A stretch of 64,000 nucleotides of DNA from Anastatus disparis (taxonomy: Eukaryota; Arthropoda; Insecta; Hymenoptera; Eupelmidae), in NCBI GenBank assembly GCA_017163975.1, contig JAFFSR010000251.1:6076001-6140000 (forward strand), in the 5' to 3' direction. Below the pieces are notes generated by a model that did no database searches, was not told the DNA's origin, and saw only the letters and a program-made list of their open reading frames with translations. The position numbers and the translations under genes are program-made. Of this stretch, positions 1 through 34,516 are shown piece after piece. Position 1 is the stretch's first letter. Each line of letters starts with the position of its first letter.

Positions 1-537
1 CTCACTTCTTTGCAAGCATGCTTAAAGCACACTAGTATATCTGAAACCTACAATTCGGTTTATCTATTTGATAAGTAAATATGTTTTCTGGTATCATTAA
101 ATTTATTTGAATTTTTATTTAATATTATTGTATAATTATTATTCGTCTTTGATATTGTATAATAAAACAATTGTTTACAATAAATTATTTACAAATTTTA
201 TTCAAATCGCTAATATATTATTCTGAATAAGTTGTACAAATTTTAAAACGTTAGCAGTTGTTTAAATTTTTATATAATCAGAATAATTAAAATCGCATCT
301 TCAAAGTATTATACAAGAAAATTGTACTACCAACTGAATTTAACTACTTAATCAGGATGTTATATTGGAATTGCAAACCGAATTCGTAAATAATATACTA
401 TAAACAATTTTCATATAATATAATGGCATTGACAATCATTTTAAAAAACTATTCAAATTTTTTTACTAAATAATAAAAATACGCCCAACATTTTCTATCA
501 TTAAACTTAATAAAAAAATAATTTTCTCATATTACAG
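1..537. other. Intron of serpin A (5' flank)
   Basis: AT-rich sequence with no open frame that resembles a serpin exon. It ends in a pyrimidine-rich tract and the acceptor AG at 536-537, just before the first visible exon of serpin A. The earlier exons (helix A to helix C) must lie upstream of the window. Confidence 0.7.
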
Positions 538-2229
538 AACGTTCCAAACGTCGTCCTTAAATTGGCAAATAAAATTTGCGTGTCCAAAAACTTCAATATT
601 AAAAATGAGTATAAGGAAATCATTAGTAAACACTTTTTTTCTGAAAGCACATTGTTAGATTTTTTTAAAGCTAAAGAATCTGTTGAAATTATAAACCAAT
701 GGTGCAACGAGAAAACAAATGGCAAAATTCAAAATATTGTAACGAAAGGTATGTAAAATAATAAAAGAATAAAAAATTAAAAAAAAAAGGATATTTTTAT
801 AGAGAAAATTAAATGTAATTTCTAATACAAAAAAAAACTTTTTATGGCTAGAAATTAAACAACATAAGATCCAATAATTTTATATGCAGTATTTACATTA
901 ATTTTGAATTTCAATGCGGTCAACATAAAAATATCAAATATAATGTTATTTATTTTAATAATTTTTTCAAAGATGACATTAATCCAAATACGGCAGTCAT
1001 ACTTTTGAATGCGGTTTATTTCAAAGGAAATTGGAAGCATAAATTTGATGAAATAAACACGGAACCCAGACCTTTTCATATTAACAAAAAAACTACGTTA
1101 GATGTTCCTACAATGTGGATCAATGAAAACTTCGATTACAGAAATTTACCTGAATTAAATGCTGACGTAGTTGCTCTTCCTTACAAGGTTGTTAAATAGT
1201 GATATTTTTTAAAATATAAATATATTTATAAATGAAATAATATTTGATTATAAAACTATAAAATAGAAATTAGATTTTTTTATGATGTTTTCAGAATGAA
1301 GACTTGGCATTAGTAATTATTGTGCCAAAAACTATCGATGGCTTAGAAGATATTGAAAAAAATCTCGAAAAGTTTAATATCACACGTAGTGAAATGGGTA
1401 ATCGCGAAATTGAACTTACTTTGCCAAAGTTCAAAATCGAAAGTACGATTATGTTGAATCCACATCTTATCGAGGTAAGATGACTAAATATTTAATCCTT
1501 TCAACATAAATTTAAAACAAAAACATTCATTACTTAAGTAATGAATTCACAGATGGGAATGACTGATATGTTCACAAATGGTGCAAATTTCTCAAGTATT
1601 TCCGATACATCTTTGAAAGTTGATAAAGTAATTCAAAAAGCATTTTTAGAGGTTAATGAAGAAGGAACTGAAGCAGCCGCAGTAACTGGTAAGCTAAATA
1701 ATCATTTTTTTCTTCTAAAATCAGTATAGATTTTCTTACAAAATTTTATCAGTTTATCTTATTTTTAAAAATTTGTATCTTTATTATTTTTAAATTCAGT
1801 ATACGCCCTGGTAGAAATTTGAACATAAAAAATGGGGTATACTGCAATTTATGACCATTAATAGTAATATTTTGTCATGCCAATGTTGGCTAATGAATAA
1901 TCAGTTTTTGCCGAATCGAAAAAAAAATCTTAAAATTAATGTCATTAATAAAATAATAATAAAAACCAAGTCTTTAAACATAACTTTTAAAAATCAAAAA
2001 TATTTAAAAATTTAAGTGTTAAAAACTATTTAATATTTATATTTTCTAATGTAATGTATTAATAAATTTGGAACGTATTTATTTTATTTTAGCCGTAATA
2101 GCAGTTGCTTGTTGTGCTTACTTGCCATCACCAACGATAAAATTAAAAGTGGATAGACCGTTTTTCTACAAAATTGTTTACAAAAACGATATTTTGTTTA
2201 GTGGTCGCATTGTAAATCCTCTCGTTTAA
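538..2229 (+). CDS. Serpin A, 3' part of gene (five exons, alternative last exon elsewhere)
   Basis: C-terminal three quarters of a serine/cysteine-protease inhibitor of the serpin fold. Exons read from splice sites and phase: 538-748, 973-1187, 1295-1474, 1553-1688 and 2093-2229 (stop TAA 2227-2229). The first visible exon starts with NVPNVVLKLANKI, the same place as exon 3 of the complete serpin B, so about 85 N-terminal residues lie upstream. Family marks are NAVYFKGNW in the second exon, the inhibitory hinge EEGTEAAAVT at the end of the fourth exon, and LKVDRPFFYKI (serpin signature) in the last. The loop after the hinge reads AVIAVACCAYLPSP; counting from P15 Gly puts Cys near P1, but the scissile bond cannot be fixed by eye. 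It is probably inhibitory and probably leaderless like its paralogues (inference). An alternative last exon lies at 3521-3651. Confidence 0.93.
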
Positions 2230-2303
2230 GAATTGACCATAACTTATTTGTATTAGATTATGTATTTGAACATATTTAAATTTATTGTCCATTTATGAAA
2301 TGC

Positions 2304-2309
2304 AATAAA
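2304..2309 (+). promoter_or_regulatory. Candidate polyadenylation signal of serpin A
   Basis: AATAAA 75 bases after the stop of the first alternative last exon. Position and sequence fit a eukaryotic poly(A) signal, but such hexamers are common in DNA this AT-rich. Confidence 0.45.
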
Positions 2310-2370
2310 ATATTTTATATAACATTTTATTTGGATACTATAATTTTATTATTTTACATAGAAAATATGT

Positions 2371-2454
2371 TTTTGACGCGGCGTGCGTAAAATTGCATAT
2401 AATGAAACGCAGCCAAATTCTTGATGCGCAATTTTACGCACGTTATGTCAAAAT
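2371..2454. repeat. 84-bp palindromic MITE-like repeat
   Basis: The outer arms match in inverse orientation: the left carries gcgtgcgtaaaattgca, the right tgcgcaattttacgcacg, and the ends are TTTTGACG and TGTCAAAA. It lies between the two alternative last exons of serpin A. No transposase. The small open frame across it (2393-2641) has no coding features I recognise. Confidence 0.6.
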
Positions 2455-2714
2455 ACATTTTGTAACGGGAATGAAAAGGCTTTATTTACGAAAAGAGAAG
2501 TTTAACGTAACGAGTTTCTTAAAAAAGTCTTTTCAGTTGCGAACCGTATTTTTTGCCATGAGAGCCAAGAAAGAGGAACGAAGTTGGAATTTTGGAGTTA
2601 TAATGGCAAAAAATATTTTTGACAATTTACATACGATTTAAAACATTTTTCATTTTTACTTCCTAGGTGAATAATATACTATATCAATAAAAAATGTTAT
2701 CTATTGTGTCCTTA

Positions 2715-2885
2715 CCCTGGTAGAAAATAAACCATTTTTTGGCCATTTTTGCTGGTTAACACATGTTAAAATGACACTTATCTAGAAATTCTGTACAAAG
2801 AGTTTCCAAAATTTCTAGATAAGTGCCATTTTAACATGCGTTGGCCAACAAAAATGGCCAAAAAATGGTTTATTTTCTACCAGGG
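2715..2885. mobile_element. Palindromic MITE with TA target duplication (Tc1/mariner type)
   Basis: A 171-bp near-perfect palindrome. Ends are CCCTGGTAGAAAATAAACC and its complement, with TA at 2713-2714 and 2886-2887. TA duplication points to the Tc1/mariner superfamily. It lies in the intron of the longer serpin A transcript, between the two alternative last exons. The motif ccctggtagaaa recurs at about 1807 and 49190, so pieces of the family lie elsewhere in the window. Confidence 0.85.
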
Positions 2886-3520
2886 TATTTTTCAATGTTA
2901 ATAATACATTATGCAACTAAAGATTAAAGTCACATGTTTCTCCCGAGGGTGGAGTTGGCGACCCTAGCGGACAAATCGAAGGGAAGGGAGATAAATATCC
3001 AAGAGAGAAATAGGCTTTGTTCTCGAGCTGCTTACAGTGCTTTAATCCTACCTTAACCATGGTGACTTTATTAACTTAAAAAAAGTGGGCCTAATTAAAA
3101 AAAAATAAATAAATTTTTTCGAATTTGCTACTTTTTTTTAATCATTTTAATTAATTTATTTAAATAATTTGTTGGAAATTTTCAATAATTTATTCAATTT
3201 CATAAATTCTTAATTTAGCAGCAGTAATGAACTTCATAAGATATGACTCTCTTTCGGTCCACTTTTCGAGTTAATATAATGACCGTTATTGTTAAGGTGG
3301 AAATAGAAATAGTTACTTTTATATGGATAAAGTGCTTTAGACAGACTGAAAATTATAAAATGTGTCAGCTATATAAAAAAATAAACTTTATATTATTTTT
3401 AAAAAAATTAAGAGTCAATTCAAAATATAATAAATTTAAATATTAAAAAACTATTAAAACTATGTGTATATTTTTTAATAAATGGATTAATAAATTTAAA
3501 ATTTATTTATTTTGTTTTAG
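2886..3520. other. Rest of intron before alternative exon 5b
   Basis: AT-rich. A block at about 2910-3080 (catgtttctcccgag to ggtgactttattaactt) resembles 11675-11780 in the transporter intron, so it is probably a dispersed repeat. The last 35 bases before the acceptor at 3519-3520 closely match those before the acceptor at 2091-2092, showing that exon and acceptor were duplicated together. Confidence 0.6.
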
Positions 3521-3651
3521 CAATAATAGCAGTTGAGTGTCGCATGCTATCACCGACTATAAAATTAGAAGTGGATAGACCGTTTATATACAAAATCGTT
3601 TACAAAAATGATATATTGTTTAGTGGTCGTGTTGTAAATCCTCTCGTTTGA
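3521..3651 (+). CDS. Alternative last exon of serpin A (exon 5b, new reactive-centre loop)
   Basis: Follows a clear acceptor (tttgttttag) in phase 1, the same phase as exon 2093-2229, so it can join the exon ending at 1688. It codes for AIIAVECRMLSP followed by TIKLEVDRPFIYKI and a C-terminus almost the same as in the first last exon, stop TGA 3649-3651. The two versions differ most at loop positions around P2 to P3', where protease specificity is set, and little elsewhere; 5b is two residues shorter. Mutually exclusive loop exons are well known in insect serpins (Manduca serpin-1, Drosophila Spn42Da). A decayed duplicate exon is unlikely, because the frame, splice site and stop are all intact. 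Confidence 0.85.
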
Positions 3652-4484
3652 GAATTGACTGTCACTAAATTGTATTTGATGTCTTTTTGAAAATATTTTG
3701 ATTTACTATGGCTTTATTGAACGTTATAAAATATTTTATATTACATATTATTTTTATGATAATTTAATCCTTATATACAGAAGGTATTTTTACTTGCGTT
3801 TATTTCTTGTTATTAGTTTTTATGTATGCGTTTATTATTTGATATAGGATATCAATGAACTTATTTTTCTACAAAGGAGATGAACTAAGTTTCTTTAATT
3901 GATTATAACTAGCTAATATATTTAATATAAAATCTAACTTATTTTATTTAGTAAAAATGTATTTTGCTTTAAATAAATAATTTATAAAACTTTCAAGTAT
4001 TAGTAAATTTATTTAATTAAAAGAAATGTTACTATCATCACCTTAAAGGTCCAATAACTGACTCACCGAGCTGACAGTTACTCTCCATTATGATTCAGTG
4101 ATGTAGAAATGAGCACGCAGAGTCGTGAGAGTACCTAAAGATCTGTGAAATGAAAAGTTATTGCAAATGCGTTACTATACTCTGTTATCACTTTTTTCAA
4201 TTTATATTTTTTTCCATTTATGATTAAACTTAAATTATGAGAATGAATAAAACATAGTCTTTGATAGAAAACATACATTTTATTTTCCTTATAATATAAG
4301 TACAAATATATTAAATTACTGTAGAAATACTTTAAAAAATAGAAAATGTATAAATTTTGTATATAAGCTTTTTATCTTTTAATATTACAATAATAAATAA
4401 TTATTGAAACATTTTGTATAATCAACTAAAAGAAAATATTCTAATGTATAAACATTTTTAGCTAATATCAATAATTGTATTTTT
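3652..4484. other. Convergent intergenic spacer
   Basis: Between the end of serpin A (+) and the end of the ABC transporter gene (-). AT-rich, no coding signal. TTTATT at 4279-4284 (AATAAA on the - strand) is a possible poly(A) signal for the transporter, about 200 bases past its stop; weak evidence. Confidence 0.5.
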
Positions 4485-25572
<21,088 letters not shown>

Positions 25573-28500
25573 AATTCAAGTGTTTCATCAAAAAAACCTT
25601 AAACTGGAATTTGTTTGCAGATTTAGCACTTAACAATAATTATCTTTATACTTCAATGTATGTATGTTTGGATGTGTGTGTGTATATATAAATCTAAATA
25701 TAATTCGATTTAATGTTGTTAATTATAATAAAAACTTCAAAAAATAATAATTTACATAATATCTACAATAATTTATCGTTTATTAAATTGTTAAAATTTT
25801 TCAATTTTAGAAAGTATTTGATCTAGAAACAAATTTTTCTACAAAATAATTTTATTCTGAAATGACCACATATTCATTCATGTAATTAAGTTTATTGTAA
25901 TGTCTAAAAAAATAATAGCTATACAAGTAAGTAATCATTCTTTATTTATATTGATACCTTGAAATGAAGCTGCCTTTTTAAATCACGTCTTTATAAGAGA
26001 GTCTGTTATCAGTAAAACTTATCTTGTAGAGCAGAAAATTTATCGCAATTTTGATAAGTAATGAATCATTAAAAAAGTTTTAAAATGACTTGTTTATTTT
26101 TTGATGATGAAATTTTTATTTAATTTTAATATGAAATCTATGATAGTTTATACCTAGTGTTAATTATTTTTATAATGAAAATTAAAATATTTTATCTTAA
26201 ATTTATAGAATATACTGTAAATTAAAAATTTAATTTAATATTATTTCTTTGAAAATTAATTACATTAAATTTTTGTAAAATAAGTTATAAATTTAAAATG
26301 TTATAAATTATTAAAAATAAACAAAGTTAAAAATGATTGTTTTAATATTATCTAATTAGTTACGAAACTCAAAATTGAATAAAAACTTTCTACTGAAAAA
26401 TATAAACGATTATAAAAAAAAACTAACTTTTGACATAGACTGTATAGTCAATAAACTCTTAAGTATTCTATCAATATTATGTCAGTATTATTGTATCTTT
26501 ATATCTAAATTATAATATAAAAAATTTATTTAAAAATTTTTTTTATAATTTAATAGAACTAATTAATGCATAAATGAATAATATATTTTTTAGCAATAAA
26601 TATATTTATGAAAATCAGAAATTAGACAAATTGTAATATATACAATTTAATCTGTGATCAACGATTTAGTTTGATGATACCTAGAATTGCATAAAATTCA
26701 ATTGTTGTTAATACAGATAGTTAACAGTAGTATACGGAAATTGATCGTTTATCAAGATCGACGAAACTTTCGATTCAATCTCGTAATATCAAATCTGATA
26801 TTTAATTCCACATTTTATTCTAATTTTTTACTTATCGTTTATAAAAAGATTAAATTAGATAAGGTCATTCTCGTGAATTTGACCAAATTATGAAAAGAAT
26901 AAAAAATTTACTAAAATATTATTTAAAATTCGAATTTTTAAATACTGAAAAAATATTAAAATAAATAATCATTTAATTGGAAAAAATTAGTAAAAATTAT
27001 ATTTTTACCGCGTAGCTTCAATATTTTGGTTAGAGAAAAATGAATTTAATCATATCAATCTTAAAAAAAGAACGCACAAATTTTTCTACAAAAATTATAA
27101 TCGAAAAAATAGGTAAACCATGAAAAAATGATTTTTGTATAATCATATATGATTATACATAGCATCATATATAATCAAGTATAAACTTGTATAATCAAAT
27201 ATGACTTAAGAGTCTGCATGATTATATATAATTGTACTTAGTTTTATAAATTCCGAAATATTTATATATAATTTTATATAATGCTATATGAATTTATAGA
27301 ATTGTTAGATACTATCATGTAAAATTATATGTCTTTATATATGATGCATTGATTATTTAACCAATCACTTATATTTTTATTCAATTATATATGATTGCTA
27401 ATTTTAATATATAACTATGATTATTTATAATTACATATAATAATATTTGTTGATAAATATAAGTTTACCAGTAAAATGATAAAAATTATATTGGATCATA
27501 AATAAACATTTCTAAGTTCATGAGATTAAGTTAAAATTATGTATAGTCTGGCAGACTCTTAAGTTATATTTAATTATATATGTACAAATATCTATAAATA
27601 ATTGTATATGACAGGCATATATAATTATATATAATTATACAAAAATCATTTTTTGATGGGAAATAATTAAATAAAAAAATTATTAATTTTAAAAAAATGT
27701 GTTCTACGACGAATTGATAATAATATAAAATGTCTAGATTGTAGCAAAGCTGATGTAATATTTTTGTTTGAATAAGACATTTGGATTATGAATCATTCGA
27801 AATTAATACATAATTTAGAAGATTGAGCTAGATGATTTTTTATTAAGTTCTTGTAATTATTGACATCAAAACAACTATCTACTAGTTTTTTTTTATTTTA
27901 ATTTACAAAATCATGTTAAATTAACAAAAATATGAACTTTTGAGTCTAGCAAAATCTTTTCTATTCAAACAAAATTATTTGACGACACAATACGATTTTG
28001 ATCTAAGACGTATTACTACTTGTACGTGACATAAAATATTTTAAAAATAAATTAAAAATTTTTTGAAAATAAACACAAATTGGTTTTATTATATAGAACT
28101 TTTCTTCGTGTTTTTAAATATTTAATATGAATTTAATTTATAAATTTAATGAATATATTTACATATAGAACGTAGTTAAATTTTTTCTTCGAAAAGATAA
28201 AATTTTAAATGCATATATGTGCGTTTGTATGTGTGATGTAAATATGTACGCGCACACAACTCTAGCGAGAATTTTTGAGTTTCGCGTATACTTCAACTTT
28301 TGCGAATTAAGTTGAATTAAAAGAAATCAAAATATTATAATAAAATTATAAATTAATTCAATAATAAACAAACATTACAGTTTTCAAAACAGAATAGCTT
28401 TTTTTAAAAAAATTAGGATTGAAAATATATTTTTACTTCTTGATAATGGATTTTTACTCTGATTTAAATACTTAATGTCGAATCAGTTTTATAAATAATA

Positions 28501-28936
28501 AATATTTCTTTTTGATTCTGACACATTTCTTGAGAATTCAAAATTTTATCTACTATATGAGTAAAATTAAAATTCTTTAGATCAAATAGACTTCTATTGT
28601 GTAAAAAATTAATTTCATTTAATCCAAAAACTATAGCATTAAAAGACCTGCACTCTTAATTAAAAAATCTATTTTTGTCAAAATATATTAATTACAGAAT
28701 TAGCAACCACTGCAATAAAAAGATTTATATCTTATTTAGATTTAACTAACCTGATACTGAGGTGAGCAAATCAACAGATACATGCGGGTTTTAATAATCT
28801 TTCTTCACTTTTTAAACTTGAACTTGATTCTTAAGTTACTGTCTGTAGTTACTATGTCTGTGTGTGTGTGAGATAGTATGGCCGATGGCCGGTAAAACCA
28901 AACAGTCGTTCCTTCTACGTGCTATTCACACTGACA
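25573..28936. promoter_or_regulatory. Divergent intergenic region between transporter and serpin B
   Basis: 3.4 kb separating two genes read in opposite directions, so it should hold both promoters. Very AT-rich; no clear TATA or initiator element can be chosen by eye. It contains the AT-rich MITE at 27119-27657. The GC-richer stretch at 28870-28935, just before the serpin start, is the likeliest core promoter or 5' UTR (inference). Confidence 0.5.
27119..27657. mobile_element. AT-rich MITE, ~540 bp
   Basis: tgaaaaaatgatttttgtat at the left is matched by atacaaaaatcattttttga at the right. The interior is made of many variants of tataattatata. No coding content. TIR-type MITE of unknown superfamily. 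Confidence 0.7.
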
Positions 28937-30222
28937 ATGACGCCTCTGTTTACTCCACAGGAAAATGTTGTATCTAAAAGTATCGCTAATTTTACGATTG
29001 ATTTTCACAAAGTTTGTGCTTATTTTAAACAATAAAATTAGAATATCCTTATTTTAAAATTTCTAATAAAATAGAATAACATTTTATTTTATAGAATTTG
29101 GCTGAAAAAGTTAATGAGAATCTCGTGTGCTCGGCGCTAAGTGCTCACTTAGTTCTATCAATGTCCGCTTATGGCGCGTCTGGAAATACAGCCAGAGAAA
29201 TGAGAGAAACTTTACATCTGCCACATGATGATGCGCAAGCGCTTCAAGGTTTCCAAGATTTTATTAATGATTTAAATGTAAAATCAAATTTTTTTCAAAG
29301 TTTTTTTTCAATTTAAAAATTTTTTAAAATTTATGAATAATATTTAAAATATAAATATTTTAATATTAATGTCTAATTTTTTTCTAAACTATTATTTATT
29401 GTTAAAAAAATAACAAAATGTTTGAAAAATGTTTATCATTCAAGTAAAGCTTTTTCCGACAATCAAAATTTTTTGTTGATTTTTGGTCACAATAATAATG
29501 ATTTGTAATTTTTTTTAATTTCTACATTTCGTTGTTGTTAATATGTTTTTATACATAATCGATAGTAAAGTCTTTATTGAAAAAAACCATAAAATACAAT
29601 AAAAAAGATTTCACCTGTCATCGCGTATAAAAAGCAATCAATGAAATATAATAGAAAAGTATATGTGACCGATTCCATCTCAAATCATGCAGACCGACTG
29701 CACCTATCTCTCCGAACTGCTTAAAAATTTTGTATATTATTCTACTTTGAAAATAAGCGTATACGTATTTTTTTATTTTTCAATATCATCAAAAATGCAG
29801 ATTTTATGTACTTTTTAAAAATGACTTATAAATTTTCAATTCTCAAAAATCGAATTTTTTTTTTTTTTTTTAATCGTTTTTATCCCTGTAGTGATCTTTA
29901 TAAATAAATTTAGGCTCGTTCAATGCTACAGAGGATGCTCTTTTAATTCCACCGTCTTTTATTTTTTTTTACAAAAAAACGGAAGTGCAATTGCACTTTT
30001 TGTAAAAAATGAAAAATGCATTTTTCTCAAAAAAGCCATTTTTTTTGTCTCAAATTTTTTTTATGGATAGGTAGCCTTAAGACCTATATTTTCATCGGTG
30101 TGGAATTTGGAATATTTTGGTTTAGTAAGAGATATAAAAAAAATTGAGAAAAAAATTTTCATATTTACATAAATGTAAATACGTCATAGATACAACAAAT
30201 ATTTCAGGAGTAAGCGCATTTC

Positions 30223-30266
<44 letters not shown>

Positions 30267-30303
30267 ACGTACATAGCTTTTATGCAAATCATAGGTGTTG
30301 TGC

Positions 30304-30350
<47 letters not shown>

Positions 30351-31726
30351 CATAAATTTTGCGTTAAGTATAAGAAATTTTGTAAAAAAAAAAGTTCTAT
30401 TTTTTTTTTCCTTTCTTATGAGTTTTGGACTTTTTCTTATTGCGCACATTCTTCTTTGGCGTAATTTTTCTTTTCTTTTTTTTCTCTTTATTTAATAATT
30501 TTGTGAAAGGATGAGCAGCAGTTCGAGCCATATACAATTTTTTCTTTGTCCCTACTTTTACTTTCCATACGTGGGTTTTTTGAATGCCGGCCAATTTAGG
30601 GGTCTTAAGCCACTCTTTTATTTTGCTTTGCCTAAAAATTTCAATATCTTCTTTTGGCAGTAAGATTAATTTAATAGCGTCAGTGTTAGGTTGAACTTTT
30701 TTTACAAAAGCATTTGCATCTTGTATTGATTCAACATGACAATTTTGAAGATTATGTCTGGTTGCATAGTGTTTTACTAATCCACCGACGCCATCAACCG
30801 GACCTTTCCCATGCCCCGTAGCTGAAAACAACCATTTTTGATTGTTAGAAGCTTTTTTCATTTCATGTAATTGAAATCGATTTTTGAAATGACTTGCGGC
30901 TCCATCTGTTATAATCGATATTTGTTCTATTGAATCAGTTGAATCATTTTTCATCAAATCAATGATTTTTTGCATCGCCAACAAGGTATGAGCGGAATCA
31001 TGTTTTGTATCATCACTGACGACAGCAAAACTTTTTGTTACTGTTCCTTGATAACAAACAGCTGTAAAAATAGAAATCTGTTGATTGACCCAGTGATTGC
31101 CTTGAACAGGACTACTGAGAATCACCGCCCAATTTTCAGCAAAATCACCATGCAGTACAAGATGTTTAGAATTAGTTCTGGCCATCTCTTTTTCCTCTTT
31201 TATGGCTTTTCGTTGTATGTTTTTAATATACATGTGGACGCTTGTTTTCACCGTCCAAATAGTAAGATTATTTATAAAATTGGACATTATTAATGTTTTT
31301 TTTACGAGTTGCCCATTTTCCCACAAAGCAAAAACGATCTCATCATGTTTATTTATGGTTTCCAATCCAAACAAATTTAAATTAATACCACGAGAACCCG
31401 GGCATATAGAACAATCTTGGAAATAGCACTGCTCTGATGCATTTGTACAAACAATTGCTGACAAAAACATGGAGCGAAGATTATTCAGATCAAAGTAAAA
31501 GTAAAAGTAAAAGTTAAGTAAAAGTAGGGACAAAGAAAAAATTGTATATGGCTCGAACTGCTGCTCATCCTTTCACAAAATTATTAAATAAAGAGAAAAA
31601 AAAGAAAAGAAAAATTACGTCAAAGAAGAATGTGCGCAATAAGAAAAAGTCCAAAACTCATAAGAAAGGAAAAAAAAATAGAACTTTTTTTTTACATAAT
31701 TTCTTATACTTAACGCAAAATTTATG

Positions 31727-31767
<41 letters not shown>

Positions 31768-34479
31768 GCACAACACCTATGAATTGCATAAAAGCTATGT
31801 ACGTACATATATATATATATATATATATCTGAAATGCGCTTACTCCTGAAATATTTGTTGTATCTATGACGTATTTACATTTATGTAAATATGAAAATTT
31901 TTTTCTCAATTTTTTTTATATCTCTTACTAAACCAAAATATTCCAAATTCCACACCGATGAAAATATAGGTCTTAAGGCTACCTATCCATAAAAAAAATT
32001 TGAGGCAAAAAAATGGCTTTTTTGAGAAAAATGCATTTTTCATTTTTTACAAAAAGTGCAATTGCACTTCCGTTTTTTTGTAAAAAAAAATAAAAGACGG
32101 TGGAATTAAAAGAGCATCCTCTGTAGCATTGAACGAGCCTAAATTTATTTATAAAGATCACTACAGAGATAAAAACGATTAAAAAAAAAAAAAAAAATTC
32201 GATTTTTGAGAATTGAAAATTTATAAGTCATTTTTAAAAAGTGCATAAAATCTGCATTTTTGATGATATTGAAAAATAAAAAAATACGTATACGCTTATT
32301 TTCAAAGTAGAATAATATACAAAATTTTTAAGCAGTTCGGAGAGATAGGTGCAGTCGGTCTGCATGATTTGAGATGGAATTGGTTATGTAAAAAGTAAAA
32401 TAATTAGATAGTGAAAGAATTAACGAGTGTAGGAACTGTAAGAATTATATAATAAGAAGAATAATAAAACGCTGCCAAGTGCTTTGGCGGAATGCTTTCT
32501 CATAGAGCTCTTTGAGTTTCATTATTTTTTTATATTTATTTAAATGTGATTTTAATATAAAAAAATTGTCCATCATTAATATTTATTCATTTTGTACTTT
32601 ATAAATTTTGAATATATATGCTAGTTGATTGCCTTTTCAACATTTTGTTTGAGTTAAATGTTAGCTTTTAAAGTGTTTAATTTTGTTGACTTTAGCTAGC
32701 CTTATACATAGGTTTGAATTTATTATTTTTGTTATCTTGTGGATATCTTTTTATCACGACTAAGCTTGGTAAATCCAAGTAGTCAATTTTAGTAACGGTA
32801 ATTAAATTCAGTAGTACTATTATAAATTTTCAAGAGTAACTCAGAAAACAAAAGAAGTGATCAAAAAGCTACGCTAATAAAATTATTTATTTAAAACTTG
32901 GTTTATAAGGACAGTAGCAAATAACTTCTATACAAATTTTAGAGTAATTCTATCAAGTACTTTACGTAAAATGGAAAAATACTGAAATATGAAAATTTTT
33001 TAAGAAAATTTTTAAAATTTTCTAAAAAGAAAACTACGCTAAAAAGATCGGTTTATAAAAGTTATCCTTCTTTTGGCAGATGCAAATTATTCCCATGGAA
33101 ACTCAAAGCAAACTCATCAATTAACTTACGTAAAATACAAAAAAAAAATTAAAAATCGAAAATTTTTTCAAATTCTTGAAATGGCTCTATAATAAAAAAA
33201 ATACACTATGAATACAAATTTTCTATAGCTTCCCGCCTAGTTATACAAATACAAATTTGAAGCAAATCCATAGAGTAATTTTCGAGATCTAACTGGTTAA
33301 ATAAATAACATTTTATTTTCAAAATTTCTTTTTAAAATTTTAAAAATGCTCTAAAATTAAAACTACGCTATGAAAATCAATTTTTGAAAATTTCCCTTCT
33401 TTTGGCAGTCGCGAATAATTTCCCTGTAATTTTTAGAACAAATCTATCGAGTACTTTACGTAGAATAAAAAAAAATAAGAAAAGAAGAATCGATATTTTT
33501 TTTTAAATCTTTAAAATTCTCTAAAATTGTAACCACGCTAAGAAAATTAGTTTCCAAAAGCTTACTTTTTTCAGACAATAGCGAATTAATTGTATGAAAA
33601 TTTTGGAGAAAATTTATAGTATGGTTAACGCAAAAAAGAAAATAAATGAAAAATAAAAATTTTTTAGAAAATTTTCAAAGTGCTCTAAAATTAAAACTGC
33701 GCTGAGAAAATTAGTATTCCAAAGCTTGTTTTCTTCAGATAGTAGCGAATTAATTGCATACAAATTTTGGAGCAAATCAATCGAATGGTTTTCGTAAAAT
33801 AGAAAAAAATTAAAAATAATAATTTTTTAAAAAATTTTAAAAATGCTCTAAAATTAAAAGTGCGCTAAGAAAACTAGTTTACAAAATTTTTAATAATTTT
33901 GGCAGTCGAAATAAAGTTCCATACAAATTTTCGAACAAATTCTTCGAGTAGTTTACGTAAAATACAAAAAAAATGAAAAATCGAAATTTTTTAAAAATTC
34001 TTAAAATGATTCTAAAAAAAAACTGCGCTAAGAAAACCAATTCCCAATAGCTTCCGCACCAGTTCATCAAAAAATTGAATTGTATGGGAAATTTGAAGTA
34101 AATCCATCGAGTAGTTTTTAAGATTTTATTGGCTTAATAAATAGAAACATTTCTTTCAAAAATTTCAAAATGCTCTAAAATTAAAACTGAGCTAAGAAAA
34201 TCAGTTTTTAAAAATTTATTTTATCCGCGCAATCAGAAATAAATTCCATGCAAATTTTGAAGCAAATTCATCGAGTAGTAAACAAAAAAAAACCAAAAAA
34301 CGAAAAATCGAATTTTTTTTTTTTTTTTTTTAAAAACTTTAAAATGAAAACTAAGCTGGAAGAACCAAATTATCAATAGCTTCCCAGCAAGTTAATCACA
34401 AAACTAAATTCCATGCAAAATTAGAAGCAAATCTATCGAGTAGTTCTCGAGATACAGTTTACTAACTGAATTCATACAT

Positions 34480-34516
<37 letters not shown>

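Noticed and set aside
30144..30464. Open frames of 80-106 codons rich in Tyr-Ile
   Set aside because: They are (TA)n microsatellites in the arms of the foldback element read as codons; the same applies at 31542-31909, 50827-51058 and 54652-54837.
34480..34513. CRISPR-like or other array signal
   Set aside because: Simple (CA)n microsatellite; no spaced direct repeats of CRISPR type exist in the window, and the DNA is eukaryotic.
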